From Nannochloropsis oceanica (Eukaryota; Sar; Eustigmatophyceae; Eustigmatales; Monodopsidaceae), in contig CP038113.1 of NCBI GenBank assembly GCA_004519485.1, positions 1 to 64,000 on the forward strand: 64,000 nucleotides of DNA, read 5' to 3'. The notes beneath the pieces were generated by a model. That model saw nothing but the letters and a program-made list of their open reading frames with translations, searched no databases and was not told where the DNA came from. Positions 1 through 11,200 of this stretch are shown here, one piece after another (the first letter of the stretch is position 1; each line of letters opens with the position of its first letter). The translations under genes were made by a program, and so were the position numbers.

Positions 1-1407
1 GAAGAGAAGGAGGGAAGGCGACTTGCCGGTTAGTGCCAGCGAGTGAGTCGATGGCGGAGCGGAAGCGGCCCTTGTACTGTTATTGGGTGAGGTTGGTTAG
101 TGAGTGAGTGGGTGTTTGTCGTACTTGTGTGTGTGAGAGTGTGTGAGGGGGGGGGGGGGCAAGTCAGGGAGGGAAAGAGTGAGCCATAAACAACCTCTGT
201 CTCCCTCCCTCCCTCCTTCCCTCCCTCCTTCCCTCCCTCCTTCTCTCCCTCACCTCCTCGTAGATCCACTGTGCGTCTCCTTCCTTGGCTTTGACAAGAC
301 GCACAGGCTTGGTTGTGGCACAAACAATCAGCTTGCTCGAGGTATCGAACAGCTGACGTTCCCGTTCCTCCCGGTTAGACTGCTGCCGGAGCTGGAGGAA
401 GGGAGGGAGTGAGGGAGGGATGAATAGAGGCGAGAATCGGCAATCCCACTTCTGCTCCTCTTTTCCCATTTCAGTTTGGTCTCGAGGAGCCTCACGAGAG
501 AGTGCTATGCCCTCCTCCCCTCCCCCCTCCCTTCCTCCCGCCCTCACCTCCGCCAGCTGTCGGTGTAGTTCCTGCAGTTGTCCCAGGAGCTCGCCTTCCA
601 TGTCCGTTTCCGAATGGAGCATGTCACGCTCTGCGGCTGTCGAGGGAGGGAGGGAGGGAGGGAGGGAGGGAGGGAGGGAGGGAAGGCGGATGACGAGTCA
701 AGGCAATGTACAATACGTTCCATGTGAGAACGGGTGGAGGACACTTACAAAGCCACTCCCTCCCTCCCTCCCGCCTTCCCTCCCATTTTACCTTCCGAGT
801 CATCCTCCGGTGCTAAATTCATCGAGAGATGGTTCCGGGGAGGGGTGACATTGCGCCGTTGCCCTCCGCCTGACCCCACCCCTCCCCCTCCAGCCCCTCC
901 CCCTCCTCCTCCACCACTCATGGTTCCGTCCGCGTGCATCACCCTACGACCAGTTGGCGAGGGAGAAGGCCGGGTGGTGGAAAGGCGGGAAAATGGGGCA
1001 GAGATGGGAGGGATGCTTATATCTTGAGGGGTAGGAAGAGGACGAGGTGCCCCTCCTCGACCTGGGCTCGCGCTACTCATGAGGGTGGTGGTGGTGCTGC
1101 TGCTGCTCTTGTCGCCGTTTATGGCCGTACTTGCAGTTATTGTAGAAGGTACAGAGGGCGTGATGTCAGCAGCGGGAGGCCTACCTATCTCTCGCCGTAA
1201 CTCGTGCTGCCGCTGCTGCTGGAGCTGCTGCTGTTGGAGCTGCTGATCGTGGTGCAATTGCCGATGTTGCTGGTGCCGCTCCTGTGCTGCTTCCTCCTCT
1301 TCTGGCACGGCGACGGAGGAGGAGAGGGAGAATATGGTTGCGGCCTGGTGTGATTGCCAGCGGTCGCCTGGTTGGGCTTGATTTAGACGGAACAAGTGCT
1401 GTTGCAC
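1..1407 (-). CDS. Q-rich coiled-coil protein, 3' part beyond window
   Basis: I do not recognise this protein. Exons on the minus strand are 1407-792, 636-548, 391-254 and about 70-23; phases agree across the first three introns, and the gene continues past the left edge. The first exon encodes a long low-complexity region: Gln/His-rich at about residues 45-70, then Ser/Thr/Pro, then a Gly run near residue 165. Exons 2 and 3 encode a charged helical segment (QLQELHRQLAE, REERERQLF) that looks like coiled coil. It is followed by a more conserved-looking stretch, LIVCATTKPVRLVKAKEG and DAQWIYEEGRFRSAIDSL. The start at 1407 is simply the first Met; an upstream exon is possible. The donor after exon 4 (GTCGCC) is weak, so that border is uncertain. 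It is divergent from the Nse4 gene. Confidence 0.55.
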
Positions 1408-1914
1408 TGCTGGTCTCTCTGTTTATCGGGCTTTGTGGACAGGGAGGGGGAGAGGGGAATAAGCGTGGTGGGGAGACAAGGGTAAGGGGAATGTGCTCGA
1501 CGTTATCGTTGTGATGTATACCGCACCGCACGGTCGTCGTGTTAGGGTGTGCTAGCTCGAGGGCGATTTGCCCTCACTACGGGGGGATAGGAGGGAGCTT
1601 TTCTACCGGGAGGGTCAACAGAGGGTCTTGGAGTACGCCAGAGGTATTGGACCCAGAAATGCCACAAAAGGCCAGAAGGTAACGAAGGCCTTATCGCCGT
1701 GGTGGCGGTGTCCACACATGGTCTGGGCGCCTCTGCACGTGCTTGTTTCAGGAGGATGAGGGCGTGGTGTGATGCTATTCGTCACTGCGGGGTCATCGCC
1801 GACGGCGACACGGACACTCCAGACTCGGGGCTAATCGTTCCACCATCCCACTCCCCCAACCCCACCCTCTACGATAGGAGCCGGTACAAAAAACGACCAC
1901 AACGAAGCCGGACA
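1408..1914. other. Divergent intergenic region, coiled-coil gene / Nse4
   Basis: This 507-bp stretch lies between the two divergently read genes and must hold both 5' regions. It is open in several frames (for example plus strand 1568-1759 and 1699-1977), but the predicted peptides look like noise. I see no TATA box or repeat in it. Confidence 0.5.
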
Positions 1915-4236
1915 ATGCCTGCGGCGCAAGCAGCGGCTTGCGAGAAGCGAACCAAATCACAGAAGCGCCAAGAGCAGGTGAGCTTTCGCCTCGCCTCCCC
2001 CCCTCCCTCCCTCCCTTGTTCCTCCCTCCTTTACGCCGTGCGCCCAAAGTTGTCTCTCCTTACAGATCTCACGCGTGCAGCACACGATAAACTTCGGTTA
2101 AGACAGAGCCGTACTCCGTTTTCCGTCTTTGGACCGATTGCTGACCTCCCTCCTGCTTCCTTCCCTCCCTTCCTTCCACCTTCCCTCTTTCCTTCCCTCC
2201 CTCTTTCCCTCCTTTCCTCCCTCCGATCAGGAAAACTTCCAGAAGTTCATCGCCTCGAAAAATCCCGAAGAAAGATTCAAGGCCCGGCAAGTACTCCGCG
2301 CGGAGGGGAGCGCGCTCTTGGAAGATGCCAAGGACTTGGCAGACCCGACGAAGAAGGCCTTAAACGAGGGGATAACCCGAAATGAGAAATTGGGAGAGAT
2401 GGTAAGGGAGGGAGGGGAAGGGATGGAAGGCATAAGGATGAGTAGGGATGGAATTTCTTTGATTGTTACGACGGAATGTGCTGGAAAGTTGTGTACAAAA
2501 CGTCGACGGGTCCTGAAGCTCACTTCCCTTCTACTACTCCCATCCCTTCTTCCCTCCCTTCCTTCCATTCCTCCCTTCCTTCCTCCTCCTGCAGGTGGCC
2601 CATCCCCGCGAGGCTATCTTGGACGCCGAGAACGTGAACAAGCTGGCCAATGCCGCCAAGAAGCAAGCAGAGTCCTTGTCGTCGACTGTCCGACGGTAGG
2701 GAGGGAGGGGGGACGGAGGGACGGAGGGATCGAGTCGAGGAAGTTATGTCCATTACCGTCCCTATCGCACTCATTAATTTTGAATTTTCAAACCAACAGT
2801 TATGACTGGCAGGCGGTGCTGGATGGCTTACGAGAGAATCCCGAATTGAGGGATGGGCGGGGAATAAACTGGATTAAACTCGGGGTAGGTAGCACCCTCC
2901 CTCCCTCCCTCCCTCCCTCCCTCTCATCCTGTCCCTTCCCTCCCTCTCTCCAGGCCTCGGTCGCTGCTTGTTTTAAGAATGTTCCAGAAATAGACTTCAT
3001 GCTCGGGCCACTGGAGAAGCCCGTGCCCGTCAGAAAGGAGCGGATGAAGAGGTGAGGAAGGGAGGGAGGGAGGGAGGGAGGGAGGGAGGGAGGGAGGGAG
3101 GGATGGGGTGAGGGTGGTGGAGAAGGGGGGATTCTACATATCGTTCATCAAAGGGAGGGACGGAAGGAGACGAGAGGGGAAGGAAGGAAGGCGGGCCGAT
3201 TCATTCGTAATTTAATTTAAATCCTGTAATAATTGCTGGTAATTTATATTAATTGCCATATATTATTGCTTGCTAATATAGGGTGAGGCATGCGGATGAG
3301 AAGGGTCCGGAGGTTCAGCCGGAGGAGGTGACACAGCAGACAGAGAAGGAGACGGAGGTAGGTGTGTTTGGCGGGGTGTTGCTGAAGTCCTTCCTCCCTC
3401 CCTCCCTCCCTTCTTCCCTCTCCAAATTCGTTCTTCCAGGCTGCAGGCCTCGAGACCGATGGAGCTACATAAAGGCCACTTCCTCCCTCCCTTCCTTTCC
3501 ATTTTACCGTCTCACTCATTGATCCTCCCTCCTTCCCTTCCTCCTTCCCCTCCCTCGCTCCCTCCCTCCCTCCCTCCCTCAGGACATAGGCGCCGTGCGG
3601 GTCAAGGCAATGATGGATGTAATGGGAAAGACCTTTCAGACAAACAGGACGGAACGAAGCCAGCAGACGACGGAAGTAGATATTTTCAACTTCTTGTTCG
3701 ATCCTTTATCGTTTACCCAGGTCAAAAGGGAGGAGGGAGGGAGGGAGGGAGGGAGGGAGGGAGGGGCAGACAGTCAATGCATGGGAAGAGTAGTCATTTT
3801 ATTGATTCGGACCTCGTTCTTCCCTCCTCCCTTCCTCCTTCTTCCATCCTCCCCCTCCTCTAGACTGTTGAGAATATATTCGACGTCTCTTTCCTGGCCA
3901 AAGAGGACAAGACCGCCATCCAGTTGGATGCGGTAGGTGCATGCTCCCCCCCCCCCTCCCTCCCTCCCTCCCTCCCTCCCTCCCTCCTTCCCTCGCACCA
4001 TTTCTCCAGCGTCCTTCCCATCCATCCCTCCCTCCCTCCCTTCCTCCCTCCCTCAGAATGGTATACCCGTCGTGCGTCCCGTCAGTGCTGCAGCTGCTTC
4101 TCAAAACGTCCGCAAGAAGACGCAGGTACCTCCCTCCCTTCTTCTCTCCCTCCCTCCCTCCCTCCCTTTCTTAGGCCGTCATCACTCTCTCTGTCTCTCT
4201 CTGTCTGTCTGTCTCTCTCTGTCTCTCTCTCTGTCT

Positions 4237-4279
<43 letters not shown>

Positions 4280-4572
4280 TTGTCATCTCATCTCCTGTCC
4301 TTGACCACACTTATCCTCCCTCCCTCCCTCCTTCCCTCCTTCCCTCCCTCCCTCAGGCCGTCCTCTCTCTCTCCATGGGCGAGTGGAAGGAGCTGTGTGA
4401 CGTGTTTGCCGTCTCCTCTCCCTCAGTTCCACACAGGGAAAATAGTGACCTCTACAAACCCTGCCCACTGCTCAAGAAAATCAAGGAGGGAGGGAGGGAG
4501 GGAGGGAGGGAGGGAGGGAGGGCAGCAGAGGAGGAGGGAGGCGGGAAGGGAAAGAGGCCAAAAGCATCATAA
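1915..4572 (+). CDS. NSE4: Nse4, kleisin subunit of the SMC5/6 complex
   Basis: Nse4 bridges the SMC5 and SMC6 heads and works with Nse1/Nse3 in DNA repair and replication-fork maintenance in the nucleus. Exons: 1915-1977, 2231-2401, 2595-2695, 2800-2884, 2954-3051, 3282-3357, 3583-3720, 3864-3932, 4057-4125 and 4357-4572. Phases hold throughout, giving 361 aa, a normal length. The central NINWIKLG-like segment followed by FMLGPLEKPVPVRKERMKR, and the C-terminal kleisin winged-helix block FNFLFDPLSFTQTVENIF, then FLAKEDKTAIQLD and NGIPVVRP, are characteristic of the family. The C-terminus ends in an in-frame GREG-type low-complexity tail from a GGGA run. An acceptor-like site at 3440 would open a short exon that stops in frame, so I skipped it. 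The start at 1915 is the first Met of the exon that splices in phase. Confidence 0.88.
4185..4279 (+). repeat. CT-dinucleotide-rich tract in Nse4 intron 9
   Basis: This is nearly pure CT/CTGT sequence between two acceptor-like sites. One, at about 4173, is followed by GCCGTCATCACTCTCTCT; the true acceptor, at 4356, is followed by GCCGTCCTCTCTCTCTCC. The similarity suggests a local duplication of the acceptor region, expanded by slippage. Confidence 0.8.
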
Positions 4573-5015
4573 GTGTTTTGTTTGATAATGAAATGAAAAG
4601 TACGAGAAAGGGAAGCAGAAGGGAGAGAGGGAAGGAGGGAGGGAGGGAGGAAGGGAGGGAGGGATAAAGACGTGTGACAGTCCGTTTGTATCAGGTTGTG
4701 AAGAGGGTTCAAGGCATAAGCAACAGCAGCCACAGCAGCCACAGCAGCAGCAGCAATTAAGAGAAAGAATAAAAACAAAATGCACGAAGCCCCACCGATG
4801 GGTTTGAAGGAAAAGCAGTGAGAGAAAAGGAAAGAGCTGGTGGAAGGATGAATGTTTCTTTCCTTTCTTACATTTTTCGGTCATTTCTTTATCATTTTTT
4901 CTTCCTTTATTTGATTTGCTTCATCCACCTCCTCGACCAAGCATTTATATTCCCATCCTACGTCTTTCAATTCATTCACTTGCATGTAATCAAATTTTCA
5001 TCATTCTAATCAAAA
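4573..5015. other. Convergent intergenic region, Nse4 / HCF101-like
   Basis: This stretch holds the two 3' untranslated regions. It contains a GGGA tract (4624-4664), a CAGCAGC-rich patch (4719-4757) and a T-rich stretch (4850-5040). No gene was recognised. Confidence 0.6.
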
Positions 5016-7354
5016 TCACTTCATTTTGATTAGATTCTCTCCCTCCTCCTTCTCCGCCGCGATCCGCGCCGCCATCCTCTCCAACGCCTCGTACGTGTAT
5101 ATGGAGGCATAGTGCCCATCACTCCACAACACACTCACACCATAATTCCCTTTCTTCTCAAACGTCACTGGCGTCACCTTCGCGCCTTTTCCTTCCCCGC
5201 CCTCCTTCAATGCCTCCCCCGTCCGTGGATCCGACCAACGGACGTCAGCTGGCCGCAGCCGGATCTGTCTGGCAGCCTCCTTACTGAATATGCGCATGAC
5301 AATTACATCATTCTTATCATTGTACTCCACCAATGGCACGACTTTCCCGTCGTACCATCGCCGGAACATCTCCTCGGCCACTCGGGTCGCCAACTTAAAG
5401 TACACGTCTTGCACTGCTGCCTGCCCTCCCTCTCTCCCGCCTTCCTCCCCTCCCACCTCCCACTCCTCCATCATCATCACGGGCCTCCCCCTGTCGTTCC
5501 CTCGCGATACAGCCGGAGACAGAGGCAATTCAAAAAACGCCTCTTCCGACAAGACGCCCTCCTCCTCCCTCCCGCCCTCCTTCTCCTTCCCAACGGTCAT
5601 TGCTCCCCTAATCCTCTCCTTCACTCCTCCACCTCCTCCCCCTCCTCCAAACACATAGTGCTTCTCCTGACAAGACCCACACACAAAATAGGCCATATTT
5701 ACCACGCATGCCAAGGTCGGGACCTTCATCCCTTCCATCATCCTCACACCCTTTACCACATCCACCACCGCCAGCTCCTGCGGCGTCGTTACGACCACTG
5801 CACCACTCAATCCTCCCTCCCTCCCTCCCGCCCGCCCGCCCATGCTCTGATTCACTGTTATTTGCACGTCTCCTGTCCCGGGAGGCAAGTCAAGAAGGAG
5901 GAAGTCTAATTCACCCCATTCTGTGCAGAGAAGCAATTGATTGACAACCTTGCTCGCTAACGGGCCACGGAGGACTGCGGCTTCTCCTCCTCCCGCTCCA
6001 GGAAGGGAAGGGGAGGGTTTGACGTGCCCGAACGAAAGGTGCTTCACGGGGAAGGGCAAGGGGAAGGAGGGCGAGGAAGGGGAGGAAGACGAGGCGGAGG
6101 AAGGGTAGAGAAGGGGCTGGATGAATTTTGGGTTGCGAGAAGAGGGCCGTATTGCCTTGTCTGAGGAAGTGAGGGAGGAAGGGAGGCAGGGAGGGAGGAA
6201 GGAAAAGGGGGGAAGAGACTGAGCCCTTTTGTACTGGATGGTATGGCAAAGCCTCTACCTCTACCCTCCCTCCCTCCATCCCTCCACCTCACCTTCTACA
6301 TGCAGCAGCGTCGGTAGACTGGGTCCATAGATATCTAAATCGAGCAGGCCTACCCTATTTCCTTGCCTGGCCAGCGCAAGGGCGAGGTTGACGGCAACGG
6401 TGCTCTTCCCCACCCCTCCTTTACAGGATGAAACGGCAACAACATGTTGGACATGCGTGAGGCCTGAGCCCAATGGCACGGACGAGGACGGGGAAGAGGT
6501 AAGCCGAGGCACAGGGGTGTCGATGCGGACGGTTGTGAGGGAGGGGGGGAGAGAGAAGGGGAGGAGGCCTTGAGTGTGTCGAGAGGTGGCCGCTTGTAGT
6601 GCTTGGTAGATGCGCGCTTTGACCGTTTCCGTGTGAGGGTGCCCGGCGGTTGGATACTCTAGAGAAAGGCGGATCTCGCCCTGTATGGGGTTCACGCGGA
6701 CACTCTGTGGAGTTTCAGGTTTGGATGGGAACGGACCGAAGAGAAAGGGGGGAAAATGAGGATGAGGGCATCTGAATTTACTTTGGGGACCTTTGTAACC
6801 TAGCAATTAGAGTCTGCTCTAGCTAAGATTACACCCATGGATAGGTGGTAAAATTCTGGTACAAGGATATGTAGAATTACAAGCCTGTTTTGCGAGATGC
6901 CCTCCCCCCCCTCGATCCCTCCACCTCAACCCTTGCTTCCTACCTTGACCAGGCCCAAGTCCACGATGGAGCGGGTGGGCAAACTCGGGTCAAATACCGT
7001 CGCGTCCAGACACCGCAATACCTTGTCTTGCAGCTCGGCAGCTTCTCTGATATCGCTTTTGACGCTGCCAGTGGACAACGCGCGGAGACAGTGCGACGGT
7101 GACCGAGTGGAAAATAAGAAGGACGGCCGCAAGGACGATGATGGTGATGATGACGATGATGGTCCGACATGGAAAAGGCGCCGGGGGCGAACTCTTGCGC
7201 CATTGCACCATGAGGAAAGACAGCGCTGCCGCACCAGATAGAACATACTGGTGACCCTGAGGTTATTGTGCATGTCGAGGTGGTTTGTGAGGGGGCAATG
7301 TCGTAGCATGAGTCGCAATACATCCTGGAAGGAGTTCATCCAGTACGTTAACAT
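5016..7354 (-). CDS. HCF101: HCF101/Mrp-type Fe-S cluster carrier P-loop NTPase
   Basis: Members of this family bind and hand on [4Fe-4S] clusters; HCF101 serves photosystem I in plant plastids. Exons are 7354-6944, 6704-6293 and 6160-5016 (655 aa, in phase). The domain order is that of HCF101. A MIP18/DUF59 domain spans exons 1-2 (VLRCLDATVFDPSL, IVDLGLVK, SVRVNPIQGEIRLSLEYP). An Mrp/ParA NTPase follows with the deviant Walker A SCKGGVGKSTVAVNLALALA, then LLDLDIYGPSLPTL and LDLPPGTGDVQITVNQ. A C-terminal DUF971 domain (VRWSDPRTGEAL, YGVSVLWSDGHYASIYTYE) ends the protein. A CGSC pair lies in the NMAYFVCGSCQEKHYVFG segment, a plausible cluster ligand. GREG-type inserts interrupt the NTPase. 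The N-terminus is Arg-rich without a clear Ala-Phe plastid motif; translation could also start at 7246, so mitochondrial or cytosolic placement remains possible. Confidence 0.88.
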
Positions 7355-8280
7355 GACGCATAAACGGAAAGAGGGGAGGTTACTTGGTCAAACAACCGAT
7401 CAATTTAGGCATACCCATCCATACCCATTGGAGTTTCCAGCTCTGCACATCATCTTGGCCAGAATAAGCGTTATTGATTACTCTCACTTGAGCAGGAACA
7501 AAAGTAGCTTGAGAAGGCCTATGATGGAGGGGATGTAGGAGGTTTTGGCATGTCAAGCCCCTTGTCGCGAAGACTTATTTTGATATATCGGTACACTCGG
7601 GGCTCCTCTATGGTCTACATTAATCTTGCGGAGTTAACTCAATTTTTTCCTTCATTGCTTTTTGATAAAATAGAAAAATGATGTAAAGATGTCATACACG
7701 AATACACATGTAGATCAGTAAGGCTCAACGATGGTCAGAGTAGATCAAAGGGGATAAAATAAAATCAACTGTAGGCAACCACACTTTAAAAAATCCAGGA
7801 GACTTACATGTATAAATTCATTTTTAAAGGAGAACAAGGTATACGTGTCCAAGAGACGCCTTGCCCAATGGGCTTGCCAATAAACCGGTAATCTCCCACA
7901 AGCCACATCGAGACTTCGAAATGTTCGTTTTTCTTGATTGCCCCTGTTCCATTCACGGCTCGGCTTTTCTCGTGATACCGCTCCCTTTTCCTTCTCTTTT
8001 AATTACAGATCATCGACTTCTTGATACATATTTGTTTATAACATAAACTTGTCCTTTCGTTCACTCGCTCAGCGTCAGTAGAGGTAGCATCACTTATCAT
8101 TTTATTGTCATGGAATACATCGCGCATGCTCGCAGATCTTTATCGAATTTCAACGTCCCTTTGAACAAATCTTAAAGGTCCTTCTTCGCGCCCGCCAACG
8201 CCATCGCTGCTAAGGCCTTCTCCACCCCCGCTTTAGCTATCAAAATCAAAATGCCACGTAATTCTTTATTGATCAATTGA
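7355..8280. other. Intergenic region between HCF101-like and ATPase genes
   Basis: Both neighbours are on the minus strand, so this stretch holds the 5' region of the Fe-S carrier and the 3' region of the ATPase. From about 7560 it is AT-rich. No gene, repeat or RNA was recognised. Confidence 0.55.
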
Positions 8281-11200
8281 TTAGGCTGCTGCCTCTCCTA
8301 TGCTGGGCACTGACGCCCCTGCCAAGGTCTTTTCCACTTTTTTAGAGCCTGAGATCGCCCTCTCAACCCCTGCAACGACGGGCAATCGCGCCAGAGGCAT
8401 TGACGTCCTTTCACCACCAAACGGAGAAGTTACCGAGGTCGATTTGGGTATAACATGACGGATGCGCCACTTTCCAAACTCGACGATGCATAAATGCACA
8501 ATCAGGGCCACCAGGACCTTGAGCCAACCGCGACCATCGATGGGCACCAGGCCAAAAATACTGTTGAACCCCGGGGTGTAAATGCCTGCCACGACGGCAA
8601 GGACCGAGATGGTGCACCCCCAAAGCAGCCACATGTTTCCAAAAAATAATTCCCGCGGCCCCGAGGTGAGAAGAGAGTTTCGAATGGAACGAGACATGAA
8701 CGAGTGGGCGCACTGTACTATGAAGACAACAGCAAATGCCTCGGAACGCGCCTGTTCCAACGACAACTTTTCCACGTCCAGGCAAATTACATAACTGCCA
8801 AACGACAAGAGACCGATGGACGAAGCTTGCACGATCAGCGCCAACGTGTAGCGTTTGCCCAGAATTGGTTTTTGTGGGTTGCGGGGCGTGCGAAACATCG
8901 CGTCGGGTTCAATTTGCTCTGCACCCAACGCCAATGAGGGGGGAATGTCCACAACAATGTTGGCGTACAAAATCTGCAGGGCGTTGAGCGGCTCTGGATA
9001 CCCGGCAGAGACGGCCACCAGCATCAGAATCACCTCTGAAAGGTTGCATGAGAGAAGATAAACCAAAAACTTGATGATATTATCCATGATCTTTCGTCCC
9101 TCTGCCACTGCCACCACAATGGTAGAGAAGTTATCGTCGGCGAGGATTATGTCGGCCGCCTGGGGTTAAGGGGGTTGAAAAGGGTGGAAGTGAGATTAAA
9201 GAAATGCGAAATAATATATAGACGTGAGAAAGGACGTGGGGACAAGTTAGATAAGAGCATATCCGGAGCATACATATATCTTACTGACCTGCCGCGTTAT
9301 ATCAGTACCCGAACGGCCCATCGCCACCCCAACATCCGCCTGACGAATCGCCGGAGCATCATTCACGCCATCGCCCGTCATGGCCACCACGTCCCCGCGC
9401 ATTTGCAGGGCCTTAACAATATTCAATTTGTTGTCGGGCGAGACGCGAGAAAAAACTACGGGGAAAGGGTCCAGGATGGCAAGCTGCTCCACCGTCATGG
9501 AAGAGAGCGCCGAGCCGTTCAGCACCAATGACCCCCCTTCATCCTCGGACACATCCAAAATACCTACAGACTGAGCAATCGATGTGGCTGTGCGAACATG
9601 ATCGCCCGTGATCATCACCACACGAATACCTGCATCGTGACAGGCCTTGATGGACTGCTCAATACCTTTGCGAGGGGGGTCGGCCAATGCCACAAGCCCT
9701 ACAAAAACAAGCGCCACCTCCACCTTCTCCTCATCCAGCCCCACGTCATCAACCAGGTTGCCCGAATCATCTAAACGCATTGCCAACGCCAACGTACGCA
9801 AGCCCTGGGCGGAAAAGGCGTCGCACCAAGCATCGACCTCCTTAAGTTTGGTGGCATCCATTTTGTTTGTCTTGCCATCGGTGCCCATCCATTCCGAACA
9901 CAACCCCAGGACAACTTCGGGTGCGCCCTTGGACAAAACCAACCGGGAGGTTCCCGTGCAGTTGCCCAATTCTACCGGCCCATCCTCAGACTCGTGCATA
10001 ACCGAGCACACCACCGACATGCGTTTTCGGTCCGAGTCGAACGCGATCTCGGCTCCCCGCTTTAAACGAGTCTCGGGCCAAGATAAGCCTGTCTCGACAG
10101 CTAAAACCTTGAGCGCTACCTCTGTTTGGTCCCCAATCCCCGTGAAGCAGCCATCCATACCCCGATGAGCATTAAGCGTCGAGTTGTTGCAAATGGCCAT
10201 AATTGCAAGCTGCCACTGTGCCGCTGCATCCACTGGTACCAATTTCTCGGCCCGCACTGGCTTGGCGTTCCCGGTCCCCTGGGTACCCACAGCTGCGCTT
10301 AAAGCGGTTGCTACTATATGCGTAGAGGAGCCTTCCATACGGGAGAGGCCCAACCCTGCCGCCCCCTCCCTCCCAAGGGCCATGGGGATGTGGAGATGAC
10401 CCTCGGGTGCCCACATAAGGCGCGCCCGCATGACCCCCTCAGTAATCGTCCCGGTCTTGTCCGAACAAATTGTTGTGACGCTGCCGAGCGTCTCTACTGC
10501 GGGAAGTTGTCGAACCAAAGCATTTCCCTTGGCCATGCGCTTCATACCCAGCGCCATGGTCAAAGTGACGATGGCTACCAAGCCTTCCGGAATAACGCTG
10601 AGAGCAAGTGAAATGCCAACCTTTATAATACCCATGTCCCTTGGGTCCCAGATAATGCCAGCAACCACCACAAGGCCACAGGCAAAGATAGCCATCATCA
10701 CCAACATTTTCCCTAGCGCATCCATTTTCTTCTGCAACGGCGTTTTCCCCACGTGAGTACCGGCAATGGCTGCACTGATGCGTCCAATCTCTGTGGTCTC
10801 CCCTGTATTTACCACTACACCGACACCGCGGCCACGGCTCACTACCGTGCTCTGGAAAGCCATGTTGGTCCGGTCTCCAATATTTACGCGGCGATAGCCG
10901 TGGATCGCGTCGGTGATCTTCTCCATAGGCACGGATTCACCCGTCAAGAGTGTTTCAATGATCGCCAGCTGTGACACACTGCACAAGCGCAAGTCCGCGG
11001 GTACGGCAGCCCCTTCATCCAGCACCACAATGTCTCCCGGCACCAGGTCACCCGCTTCCACCATACGAGATGTGCCTCCCCGGATCACCGTGCATTGTGG
11101 CACCGAAAGCGACGCCAATGCAGAGATGGCGCGCTCCGCGTTCCATTCTTGGTAGAAACCAATTGCCGTGTTGATCGAGACCACAATCCCCAGCACCACT

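Noticed and set aside
3440-3475. Possible extra Nse4 exon (AAGLETDGAT)
   Set aside because: It has an acceptor-like start but runs into a stop with no donor, and the flanking exons join in phase without it.
3924-4304. Long Pro/Ser/Leu frames over CCCT tracts
   Set aside because: CCCT and GGGA repeats are stop-free in every frame, so such frames are expected by chance in introns.
5112-5909. 265-codon plus-strand frame opposite the HCF101-like gene
   Set aside because: It is the complement of the conserved Mrp/DUF971 coding exon.
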